This document shows, piece by piece, positions 23,401 to 35,000 of a stretch of DNA of 64,000 nt. Below the pieces are notes generated by a model that saw only the letters and a list, made by a program, of their open reading frames with translations, searched no databases and had not been told where the DNA came from. Both the position numbers and the translations under genes were made by a program. Location: the NCBI GenBank assembly GCA_009667805.1, contig CM019075.1, forward strand, positions 15,019,738 through 15,083,737, given 5' to 3'. Position 1 is the stretch's first letter. Each line of letters opens with the position of its first letter. The DNA is from Leptobrachium leishanense (Eukaryota > Chordata > Amphibia > Anura > Megophryidae).

Positions 23401-24246
23401 ATAGATCCACAGCAGCAGCAATGCAGACAGACATCAGTACACATAGATCCGAACAGGAGCAGCAATGCAGACAGACATCAGTACACATAGATCCGAACAG
23501 GAGCAGCAATGCAGACAGACATCAGTACACATAGATCCGAACAGCAGCAGCAATACAGACAGACATCAGTACACATAGATCCGAACAGCAGCAGCAATGC
23601 AGACATCAGTACACATAGATCCACAGCAGCAGCAATGCAGACAGACATCAGTACACATAGATCCACAGCAGCAGCAATGCAGACAGACATCAGTACACAT
23701 AGATCCACAGCAGCAGCAATGCACACAGACATCAGTACACATAGATCCACAGCAGCAGCAATACAGACAGACATCAGTACACATAGATCCAAACAGGAGC
23801 AGCAATACAGACAGACATCAGTACACATAGATCCACAGCAGCAGCAATGCAGACAGACATCAGTACACATAGATCCACAGCAGCAGCAATGCAGACAGAC
23901 ATCAGTACACATAGATCCGAACAGCAGCAGCAATGCAGACAGACATCAGTACACATAGATCCACAGCAGCAGCAATGCAGACAGACATCAGTACACATAT
24001 ATCCGAACAGCAGCAGCAATGCAGACAGACATCAGTACACATAGATCCACAGCAGCCAGCAATGCAGACAGACATCAGTACACATATATCCGAACAGCAG
24101 CAGCAATGCAGACAGACATCAGTACACATAGATCCGAACAGCAGCAGCAATGCAGACAGACATCAGTACACATAGATCCACAGCAGCAGCAATGCAGACA
24201 GACATCAGTACACATATATCCGAACAGCAGCAGCAATGCAGACATA
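20487..24246 (+). repeat. 42-44 bp minisatellite with CAG triplets, about 87 copies
   Basis: The unit is CACAGCAGCAGCAATACAGA then CAGACATCAGTACACATAGA then TC, at 42 bp. A 44-bp variant has GATCCGAACAG. Shorter units lack CAG or CAGA. Because 42 is a multiple of 3 and the unit lacks stops in several frames, long open frames appear on both strands, but there is no start context, splice signal or homology to support a protein. Confidence 0.97.
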
Positions 24247-24403
24247 TAGAACCAAACCTGGGCATCATATACAGACATGGACCGTAAAGCATCCATTCAG
24301 GGATATACACACACTCCACGTTCTGGCGGCGATGTACATACAGACACAGGAGGAAATTGCCATGTACCTCTTTTCCACCCTTACACAACATGAAAACATG
24401 ACT

Positions 24404-24406
<3 letters not shown>

Positions 24407-24438
<32 letters not shown>
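24407..24438 (+). repeat. (CA)16 microsatellite
   Basis: A pure dinucleotide tract lies just beyond the presumed 3' end of the tuftelin transcript. Confidence 0.97.
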
Positions 24439-24439
<1 letters not shown>

Positions 24440-24444
24440 TAAAG

Positions 24445-26020
24445 CAGTGTCAGACGAGGCGCTTCTGGTTAAATAGATAATTTATTCCTATCTACACACA
24501 GTCAGTATATTACATTGTTACAGGTCCCCGTGCTGACACACATTAAGACGACAGTCTGCGAGCACTCCGTGACGATAAAGGACGGTCCAAGACACACAGG
24601 GTCCACATCCAGAGGACGGGGGCTCGTTCTAACAGACAGCGCAGGGTCCCTTTAACCTCGCCCTACACACTACCCATATTACAGGGATACCCCCGAGGAG
24701 GCTCACTGAGGTCCGTACATGGAGCTGGTGGTCCTGTGGTTTATCGGTTTGGGATGGAGATAGTATAAAACTGCCACATAAGGCACAGCGTGACCCGAGC
24801 GTCCCTATATTAAGACCTCATTGTGCTGTATACAGAGGTGCGTCTCCTTTAGGTCCCGCACCACATTAATGGGGACCCGGATTAAGGCAGCCAGGGTGAC
24901 ATCGGTCGTATTGCTGGAGGGAAACTCCTCGGGGACAAAGGTTCTATCAATCCCTTAGAAGCGGGAACAAACGGCAAGAATAACCTCAAATTTTAACCCA
25001 AAAATGGCCAGAAAGCATCAAATTCAGCTTGGTATTTTGGGTTCCCTTGCAATTCCCCTCCCCCGACGCCAATAAATCCCTCGGGAGCATACGCAGCGCT
25101 ATATATCAAGAGCACCGCATCACGTGACGTGCACAGCCACAAAAAAATTGATTTTTACCCGTAACAGGCACTTTTTTTAAATGATCCGCACCAAAGCCAA
25201 CGTGTCATTAGTTTCACCGCGACGAACATGGACGCCGCACGTGGAGGGAAATGGTGGCACGACGGTTACATGGGAGGTCCCTGGCAGGATTGGATCAGGG
25301 CGGACGGAAGAGGAATTGTCACCTCGAGAACACCCGTACAAAAAACCACCCACAGGGAGAAATCTTAACGAACGCACAGAGCGGCCATTCGAGCAGCACG
25401 CGGGATTAAACCAGTCGTAACGTGTAGGGAAGGGTGGACGCCTTCCTTTGTGAGACAGCAGGATAGGTGATCTAAACACAAAATATCGGCACGTGCAGGA
25501 ACCGGCTGCCAAACTAAAGAGGTGGTCAAGGAGCACAGCAAGCTCGAAACCAGAAATCTAGCATTACAGGGGTACAGGTGTCCTTCTACAGGGTTGTCCA
25601 CCAGCTCACGTCTCTTCCCGGGAGAAGATCTTTGGATTTTGAAGCTCACATGATGTACGGGTTGAAGGCACTTGGCTCCAGAGAGGTGGTGAACAGGTAG
25701 GTTGCTGCTATCGCAGCTAGGCCTCCTAGGACGACGGTCACCGACCATGCAAGAAGAAACACGAGAGTCTGGAACAGGTGAAGAACGTGTCGCGGCCACC
25801 ATGGAGCAACCGTATGAGTCTTTGGGTTAGTAAAGCCTCGGAAGCGATGGACGAGTTGGGCTTCCCCCGGTGGGGTCAACAGTGTAGAAGGCAATCGTTT
25901 TTAAGAGAAGACCTCTCGGAAGTAGCACCAGGACGGGTGAACCCCAAGTGCGGCGCCACGCGGGTAGACAGAGACAAGAGGAAGACTTCTGGTCAATATA
26001 CAGTCCACAAGGCATGGAAA
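24445..26020 (-). other. TUFT1: TUFT1 3' untranslated region
   Basis: About 1.55 kb of largely unique sequence follows the tuftelin stop on the minus strand and reaches an AATAAA at 24486-24481. No further exon or splice acceptor is required. A hydrophobic 82-codon open frame (25894-25646) lies here but lacks an ATG. Confidence 0.65.
24481..24486 (-). terminator. Candidate TUFT1 poly(A) signal AATAAA
   Basis: TTTATT on the plus strand reads AATAAA on the minus strand, about 1.5 kb after the stop. Cleavage would fall near 24455-24470. Confidence 0.55.
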
Positions 26021-26087
26021 TCATGTCTCCACCAGCTTAATGACTGGAAAGGGTCTTCCTGAGCCCGTGGGTAGGTACACACGTTTT
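26021..26087 (-). CDS. TUFT1: TUFT1 exon 13 (C-terminus and stop)
   Basis: The acceptor is TTCTTTTCAG. One base completes a Val codon, then KRVYLPTGSGRPFPVIKLVE and a final Thr before TGA at 26023-26021. The ending PVIKLVET is a tuftelin signature (PVIRVVET in human). Confidence 0.93.
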
Positions 26088-29000
26088 CTGAAAAGAAAAT
26101 GGACAGACACGAGACGTTTTAAAAATAAATAAATATATATATACACACACCATTATTTGATAAATAATAAAATATAAATAAAATAAAAACCAATAAAAAT
26201 ATTAAATAAAAATAATAATATAAATAAAATGATAATAAAACCAACAAAGATAAAGAGATCAAAATAAAAATATTGAATATAAACAATAAAAATAAAAATA
26301 AAATGATAAAACCAACAAAAATAAAGGAGATCAAAATAAAAATATTGAATATAAATAAACAATAAAAATAAAATGATAAAACCAACAAAGATAAAGAGAT
26401 CAAAATAAAAATATTGAATATAAATAAAATAAACAATAAAAATAAAATGATAAAACCAACAAAGATAAAGAGATCAAAGAAAATATAATATATTTATATT
26501 TAATATTTTTTGTTTATTATAAACACTATAAAGATTAATTAAAAATAAAACAAAATCAACAAAAATAGACCAAAATAATAAAAATATTAAATATAAAATA
26601 ACTAATAAAAATAACAATATAAATATTAATTATAAATAAAATAACAAAACACTATAAAGAGATCAAAATATTAAATATAAATATAATAAAAAAATAGTAA
26701 ATATAAACAACAATATAAATATTAATTAAAAATAAAATAACAAAAACAACAAAAATAAAGAGATCAAGATAATAAAATAGATAAAAGTTAAAAAAAAATA
26801 CCAAAATTATTATTAATAATAAAACGACAAAGTGAGCTGCACAAGGCACCAAGGTCGCCCTCCCCTCCCCTCCCCAACGCCACCTGATTATATCACAGCT
26901 AGACAGACAATAAGCAGAAAGAACATCCGAATCGTTAATTCCCATTACTCACACATTCTGCAGGGGGGGCCGGGAGAAGCTTCTTGGAACATACGAGGTG
27001 TGTCCGGGCTGTGAAGATGCAAAATGTTCCAGTTTATCCTGAAGCTCGAGGTTCTGAAACGTGGAGAAGACGCAGGAGTTACGCGGTGTGTGGTTATGTA
27101 AGCGGCATGCAGAGCGTGGCCAGGCTCCAGCGTGTTGGATACAGACATGAAACGTTTATCTAATTAAAGATTTAAGGGTTTGATCTTCGTTCTCGATTCC
27201 GCAGCAAAATTAACCTGTTCTAACAGTCGGACCATTGTTAAAGACACCACCATTACCGGCGCGCCATTTAGAACGCGGCTTTACATCGAAGCTATCGGCT
27301 CATCAAGAAACCCCGGCTACATGTTTTGTGTATGTAGGTATGAACGGGATAGAAAATAACAAAAAAAAAGCAAGAAAATTGTAAGCCGGAGGCATGACTA
27401 GGAGTGCACAACTTCCTGACCACTGGATATTAAAGGAACAAAAGAGGAATAAACAAAATATAAACAACAAAACCAAAAATAACAAACAAAATCAAAGACA
27501 AAACCAAAAATAACAAAAAATAAACGAAATCAAAAACAAAAACAAGAAATAAAACACAAAAATAATAAAATCATAAACAAAACCAAAAATAAACAACAAA
27601 ACCAAAAATAAACAACAAAACCAAAAATAAACACAAAACCAAAAATAACAAAAAATAAACGAAATCAAAAACAAAAACAAGAAATAAAACAAAAAACAAA
27701 AAAATAATAAAATCATAAACAAAACCAAAAATAAACACAAAACCAAAAATAACAAAAAATAAACAAAAACAAAACCAAAAATAAGCATCACAACAAAAAA
27801 TAAACAAAACCAAAAATAACAAACAAAATCAAAGACAAAACCAAAAATAACAAAAAATAAACGAAATCAAAAACAAGAAATAAAACCAAAAATAACAAAA
27901 AAATTAACCAAATCAAAACCAAAAATAAACATCACAACAAAAAACCAAAAATAATAAAATCAAAAACACAACCAAAAATAAGCAACAAAACCAAAAATAA
28001 ACAACACAAAACCAAAAACAACAACAAACAAAATCAAAACCAAAAATAAACAACACAACAAAAAATAAACAACAAAACCAAAAATAAACACAACAAAATG
28101 AAAAACAAAAATAAACAAAAACAAAACAAAATGAAAAACAAAAAATAAACAAAACCAAGAATAAACAACAAAATCAAAACCAAAAATAAGCATCACAACA
28201 AAAAACAAACAACAAAACCAAAAATAAACACAACAAAACCAAAAATAACAAAAAATAAACAAAATGAAAAACAAACAAAACAAAATGAAAAACAAAACCA
28301 AAAAATAAACAAAACCAAGAATAAACAACAAAACCAAAAATAACAAAAAATAAAATCAAAAACAAAAATAAAGAAAACAAAAAATAAACAACTAGACAGA
28401 CAAAAAATAAACAAAACAAAAAATAAACAAAACAGTTGCATGCTATTTTAGGGCAGCAGCAGTATACACTCGAATCAGTCCGACTTCAAGCAAAGGACAA
28501 TTACTTATAAAGCGCCAACATATTCTGCAGTGATAGACAAAATTAACAAATACGGAGAATGACAGGATAAGAGGACGCAGATCAAGAGCTTGCAATCTAA
28601 GAGGATTGGGGAGACACACAGGTGAGGGTAAACACCGAAATATGAGAAATAAGGGGGTGCACGGGAGACAGATCATAAAAGGTGTAACGGGGTGAGCTGA
28701 CAGACCTCTTACGTAAGAGACATCTTGAAAGACTGAAGGTCAAATGGAAAATATCGTTTGCGCTTTAGTCCTACATTGCGATGCAGAACAAACGCACGAG
28801 TTCTCCGTTAAGGTTGAAGGGATATGTAAAGTGTAAGCTCACGTGCCGTCACTTTTAGGGAGCTTCCTGACCACTCCATTAGCTTTGGCCGCTTTGAGAT
28901 CACACTAGGGCTGACAGGACGGCCATGTTTTCCTGGATACATATTACTATTTCATGCAGAGGGAAGCACGGGGGAAAAGTGCTTCCCTGCAACATGTATA

Positions 29001-32000
29001 ATCTATATGCTTCAGCAGGTACTAAATCGAAGCAGGCGATACCTGGTGTGCCACTTTGATACCTTACCTGCATATTGCAGCAGAGGCGGCTCTAGAATTA
29101 GGCCAGATAGGCAGCTGCCTGAGGCCTCCTTCAAACAGGGGCCTCGCGTGATGCCATTTGTGTTGCATTTCAGTATGCACACGTTTATGGGATCACTGAT
29201 ACGCCAAGCTGCCGAGGAAGCTGTCGGAGCCGTCACTGTCGCTTTTTGGGTTAATTTCGGCAATATATTAGGGTCTCGCATTCGAGACCTCAACTCTAGA
29301 GCCACCTCTGTACTGCAGGGTGTATTTTTCACGCGCTGCCCCTCGGCATGAATAAATGAGAGGTGTCCAGGAGAACACGGAGGATCTGGAAGCCCTGGCT
29401 CATACCCAGAATCCGGTTAAGACTGAAGGCGAGTTCCCCTGTAACCAGCACCGAAATCAGACGTAAACCTAATCCGGTTTAATTGAGGAAGTATTTAAGG
29501 TCCTGCTCAGAGCCGGCTCCCGTCACTCACCGGCGGCTCCTGTCACTCACCGGCGGCTAAGTCCTCTAATGATACTTTTAGCCTAAATGGGCGATTCCCT
29601 AAACCGCGGCGAAACGATCCTCACGCCGAGCGCAGATATTCTGCAAAAATATAAATAAGCCATGGGCGTCTGAGGACATAATGACAGATCATCCCACGTC
29701 CTCCTCTGGAAGATAAAGCCAGGCTCGTACACGTCCCGCGAGGAGGAAAACACCAAGAAGCTGAAAACGTGGAGTCCCACCCTGAAAATTCTCCCCAAAA
29801 AACCTGTATTACCATATTTTCTGGTGTGTCCTCCTCCGAAAGCAAGAGCTGGGGGGGGGGGGCGAACGAGGAGACTCCGGATCTAAATGTCAGATTATTC
29901 AGTAAGCTGTGAGTCAGTGAACGCCGGGGCGGAGGCCTTACACATCAACGAGGAGAGGGGCGAAATTTCCCTTATTTACCCACGGCAATCCCCCGGATCA
30001 GCCCATGGCAGGACCACCTTGATGATACTATAGCAAAGAAACATATAAAGCCAAGGGTCGGCAACCTTCCAGATTTTTTGGAACTACATTGACTATGATG
30101 CACAGCCATCCCGATGAGAGGCCTGAGTATCATGGGAGATGTAGTTCCAAAAGATCCGGAGGAGCCACGGATGTTGACCCCTGGTCTTAGCTGTATCTTG
30201 CATGGTGTCAGGTCTCCTTTACGTGATCTCCCATGGTTATGCTCAATGGAGTCCCGTGGACGCCGGAGTGCCTGTTGGAGTCGTGACGGTCACCGCGAGT
30301 CGTAGCGCCAAAACGTTGCTGCAGCTGTGTTGTCAAATAAACCTGTTTAAAAAAGGAGGTTGAGCGTCCAGTCCAGTTCTTGCTTCACTCTATGGAGATC
30401 TTGGAGGTGGTTGCTCCTTGGCTCATGGATGGTGACACCTGCCTGGCTTTGCACGGTGGGATCGCTCGCCGGAGAAACGCTTGGCATAAAAGTCATCTAC
30501 TGGAATGCCGGTGCGATCACTAGGTTTGCCAGATCGGCCGAGTCTTCCTAGACACATAATTTATTCACGCTGATGGGCAGTGCATGAAAAATGCCACCCC
30601 GCAGCCTGTATAATCCATACACTGCAGGCAAGAAATCAAAAAGGAATCCCTGGTGACCTGCCTTTATTTCCTTCCCATGAAATACACGTTGCAGGGCAGC
30701 ACTTTTCTCTGTGCTCCCCCTCTGCATGAAATAGTAATGTACCTCCAGGAAAACATGGCCGTTCTGGCGACCCTAGCCCTCGGTATCACGTGCGCAGTAG
30801 CAGGTTACAGTGAGCGGTACTGACACTCGCGGACCTGATGCTTCTAAAGGGACGAGGCCCAACATCACCTGCTAAATCTAACCCCTGTCTGACCTGCTAA
30901 GTGAGCAGGATCTCCAAAAGGTGGCAGCGATGTGGCCGGTCTGTGAGTGCGCGCAGCTGGAGGCACATCTGGTAAGAGGTATTCCTCTGCTAGGGCGATA
31001 GGGGACGTAGAATCGGTGTGGAGGTGAACAAGAACCACAGGAATTTGCAGCGGCCGACCTTGCTCACCTCAGCATGGAGCCACGAGACCTTCTCTCGCAG
31101 TTCCTGAATAAGGGTGTCTTTCTCTTGAATCGCCGTCCGGGAGTTCTGAAGCTGAAGAAAAATATTTAGAAAGTAAGTATGGGGGACTCGAACAGAAGGA
31201 AGCGCGTGCATTTTACATTGAAACGTATACCCAGACTTTTAATGAGGCCATTGGAGCCACAATGCAGCTACACAAAGCATACAATGGGCTTTTCACATTG
31301 TGCAACTTGCCCCCCCCCCCCTCCAAAGCGGCAATCTGCCGTCTGCTAAAGCCAGAATTAGATGTGTAGCTCCAGGGACTCTCCGAAGTTTGATCGTGGT
31401 GAACCCAGATGTTTTGGTTTTATTGATTTTTAATCACTGAATTATTCATGCGCCTCCTGAATTAAATAGCATCTCCGCATCCATCACCCAATGCCCAGAG
31501 TCACGCCGTCACTCCTGTTTACCTGCTCGATCATCTGCCTGACTTTGCGCTGTTGGCTCTTTAACATGTCGTCCAGATGATGTATTTTCTCTTTGAGCCC
31601 AGACACCGTCTTTTCCAGCTCTTCACACCTGCGAAAGCACATACAAAAGAAGTTTGGCGAAGGCATGTGAAGCCAAATTAGTGCCACGAGGGAACTGGAC
31701 GTGATGGCAATTCTGAGCCGCGAGGCAACTGGACGTGATGGCAATTCTGAGCCGCGAGGCAACTGGACGTGATGGCAATTCTGAGCCGCGAGGCAACTGG
31801 ACGTGATGGGAATTCTGAGCCGCGAGGCAACTGGACGTGATGGGAATTCAGAGCCACGAGGGAACTGGGCGTGATGGGAATTCTGAGTCGCGAGGCAACT
31901 GGACGTGATGGGAATTCTGAGCCGCGAGGCAACTGGACGTGATGGGAATTCTGAGCCGCGAGGCAACTGGACGTGATGGGAATTCTGAGCCGCGAGGCAA

Positions 32001-35000
32001 CTGGACGTGATGGGAATTCTGAGCCGCGAGGCAACTGGACGTGATGGGAATTCTGAGCCGCGAGGCAACTGGACGTGATGGGAATTCTGAGCCGCGAGGC
32101 AACTGGACGTGATGGGAATTCTGAGCCGCGAGGCAACTGGACGTGATGGGAATTCTGAGCCGCGAGGCAACTGGACGTGATGGGAATTCTGAGCTGCGAG
32201 GCAACTGGACGTGATGGGAATTCTGAGCCGCGAGGCAACTGGACGTGATGGGAATTCTGAGCCGCGAGGCAACTGGACGTGATGGGAATTCTGAGCTGCG
32301 AGGCAACTGGACGTGATGGGAAATCTGAGCCACAAGGAAATGGGACGTGATGGGAATTCTGAGCTACGAGGGAATGGGACGTGATGGGAATTCTGAGCCG
32401 CGAGGCAACTGGACATGATGGCAATTCTGAGCCGCAAGGGAACTGGATGTGTTGGGAATCCTTTGCCACCAGCTCTCACCTTTGTTTCAAAGGTCCATCT
32501 TGCTGTTTCCTCATGTGATCCAGTTCCTCCTCGTTCGTCTTCAGTTTCCTCCTCAGATCATGGTGTTCCTGTAAAGATTGGGGACAGTGTAAATGGGCAA
32601 ACTGGTGTCAGCCATGGTGTCATTGTGCTTACACATGCCTCCCAGCAGTCACAACTCTCTTACGCGCAACTGACACGGATGCACTTGCTTAATTTGGAGC
32701 ACCGTCAGCCGCACCATAAGTCAAAATAGCTGACAGCAGGAAAAATGCCTGCAGGCTGGTCATCCTCCTCTCTGCTGTTAGTCAAGACTCGTCACGTTAG
32801 ACAATGACTGGAGAAGGACAACAGCCAGGATCAAAATGCGATGGATCAGCAACCTTGGCCCTCCAGATGTTTCGGAACTACATTTCCTATGAAGGTCAGC
32901 CAAGCTGATTAGTACCTGAGCATCATGGGAGGTGTAGTTTCAAAACATCTGAAGGTCCAAGGTTGCTGAACCTTGCTCTATAGCATGTCCTACAAAAGGG
33001 GTTACGTCAACCCCCCCCCCCTGTATATTTATTACTCAAGTCTTACATATTCCATATTGGCCATCAGCCTGCGGAGCTCCTCCACTTCCCTCTGGTGCTG
33101 CGTAGCCCTCTGCTCTGCTTCTCGCTGTGCTCTGCTGCTCTGCTCTGCTTCCTTCTGGCATTTGCTTATTTTATCCTGAAGAGACATAAAGAGATATTTA
33201 AAAAAACACGAGGCAGGTTAGCCAGGTAAGGAGGCAGGCGACAAACTAGGAGAGCAATGGAGATCCCCCTTCCACGTTACCCACCTCATACATCCGTCTT
33301 TCGGCTTGCTGCTTCCTCTCCGCTTCCTGCAGCCGCACGTATAACTTCTGTGCCGTCTCCCGGAGGTTTTTCTCATTGTGCACCTCGGATTCCTCTTCCT
33401 GCAGAAAAACAGGTGGGTTTTAAGGTAAAACCAATAAAAAGGAAGCAGAATGCATTGCGTATCAACGGGAAAAAGCAACCGAGGCCTTACCCGGCTCCCT
33501 CCCGTCGCGCTCCTCCAGGAGTCTCTGTAATGGTCTGCACCGTTCTGCCGCTCCATAAAAACCTGAAAAACCATGAATTCTGAATGAGCAGGTGCCCGGA
33601 GCCGAGTACTTTCCCCCATTATAAGACCACGTCTTTACCGGATTCCACTGCCCAGATCATTATACTCAAACAGACATACCTTGTGCATCGGGCGTTCCTC
33701 CTGCGGGAATCTAGAGGAGTTAACGTCCAAGTCTTGTCTCAGATTTTTAATGGAGGTTCGTGCCTGAGTGGAGAAGACATTCTGGCTGAGAATAAGCACA
33801 CAGAGGATCTCAAGACAGGACAGATGTACGGAACACAAGTGCACTAGCTTGGGTCCATGACATCAGGTTAACTCCATGCGTCACCAGCTCTTCGTGATCA
33901 AGACCTTGGTCTATGCCGATATGGACCTCCCCCAGAGATATCAGATCCCGAGTCTTACCTCCTGAATTTGGCGGACCTCGTTCTTCAGCTGGCTGACGTT
34001 CCACTCATGATTAGCCTTGTCCTCTGCTTTGGCCTTCAGGTAAACCTAGGAGGTAACCAACACGATCTAGTTGGAAGACAAGTCTATCGCAAGTCAACGT
34101 CTAAATATTCACTACACCAGCCAAGGTTCCCGACAGTCTAGACCAGTGATGGCAAAATGTTGGACCTCAAAAGTTTTGAAACTACATGTTTCATGATGTT
34201 CTGGAAGACTTAAGGATGGCTTAGCATCATGGGACATGTAGTTCTGACACATCTGGGGTGCCAAGGTTCATCATCACTGGTGTAGGGTCACCAGCTCTAA
34301 CATGGAGAACAGTAGGAGATGAAGGAATGGTAAGGCAAGTCCTCGGTTTAGAAGGAGCAGCAACGTTTCAGTCCTGCACTCAGGACCTTTCGCAAGCTTG
34401 GAGAAAGGTCCTGAGCGCAGGACTGGAACGTTGCTGCTCCGCTACAATAAAGCTCCTGCTGAAGCCGAGCCTTGTGGGATCCGTCTTTATAAAGCAGGTG
34501 AAAAAAAGACGAATAATACATGATGGAAGGCAAAAAAACCAAAGTAATTTCATTGGACGGCAGATGTGCACAAAATCATGTCCTACCTTGATAATCTCCT
34601 CATCGCCATCGGTGGACTTTATGAGCTCAGAATTTAGGGGACGGGACCCGCGAGGACGGGAGGACACCACGGCGTAGGCTCTTCCCACGGGCTGCAAGAA
34701 TATTGACAGCGTCAAGCATTTTACTGCGCCGGAGGCAACAATACAAACACATGTGACTAAAAACACACAAAAGGAAGAGAGAATGTTTACACTATCCGAT
34801 TCGCTTCTTTTGGACATTTTACACAATTTTTTGCTACAAAAAAGGTAAAAAAAAAAAAATCCTTCCCGACTTCATAATGGCAGATTTCTCACCGAACCGT
34901 GAAGAATCGCATACACTAAATTATACATCTGTATCGGCTGTGAAACAAGAACACAGAACTCCCAGGGCTACTTCTGATTGGCTGGGAGGTGGTACAGCTA

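Larger units (their letters stand above)
27054..31067 (-). other. TUFT1 intron 11 (4.0 kb) with A-rich tract and MITEs
   Basis: 27360-28440 is an A-rich tract of AACCAAAAATAA and AACAAAACC words, read as a U-rich tract in the transcript. LINE-tail and MITE insertions (28501, 28906, 30053, 30521) fill much of the rest. 29400-30050 holds nothing I can name beyond a small CACTCACCGGCGGCT duplication near 29525-29560. 30290-30350 has AAACGTTGCTGC followed by AATAAA, resembling a retroelement 3' end. Confidence 0.8.

Noticed and set aside
20359..24249. Many long open frames on both strands with QTSVHIDPQQQQ or CVLMSVCIAAAV repeats
   Set aside because: Products of the 42-bp (14-codon) array period. 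No coding context.
25646..25894. 82-codon minus-strand frame with a hydrophobic, membrane-like stretch (LVFLLAWSVTVVLGGLAAIA)
   Set aside because: It begins at TTG with no ATG, lies in the 3' UTR after the TUFT1 stop, and tuftelin has no membrane anchor.
31484..32479. 331-codon minus-strand frame running into TUFT1 exon 10
   Set aside because: It is intron 9 minisatellite. It opens at the GTG of the donor, and exon 9's own frame meets TGA there, so it cannot be a retained-intron extension.
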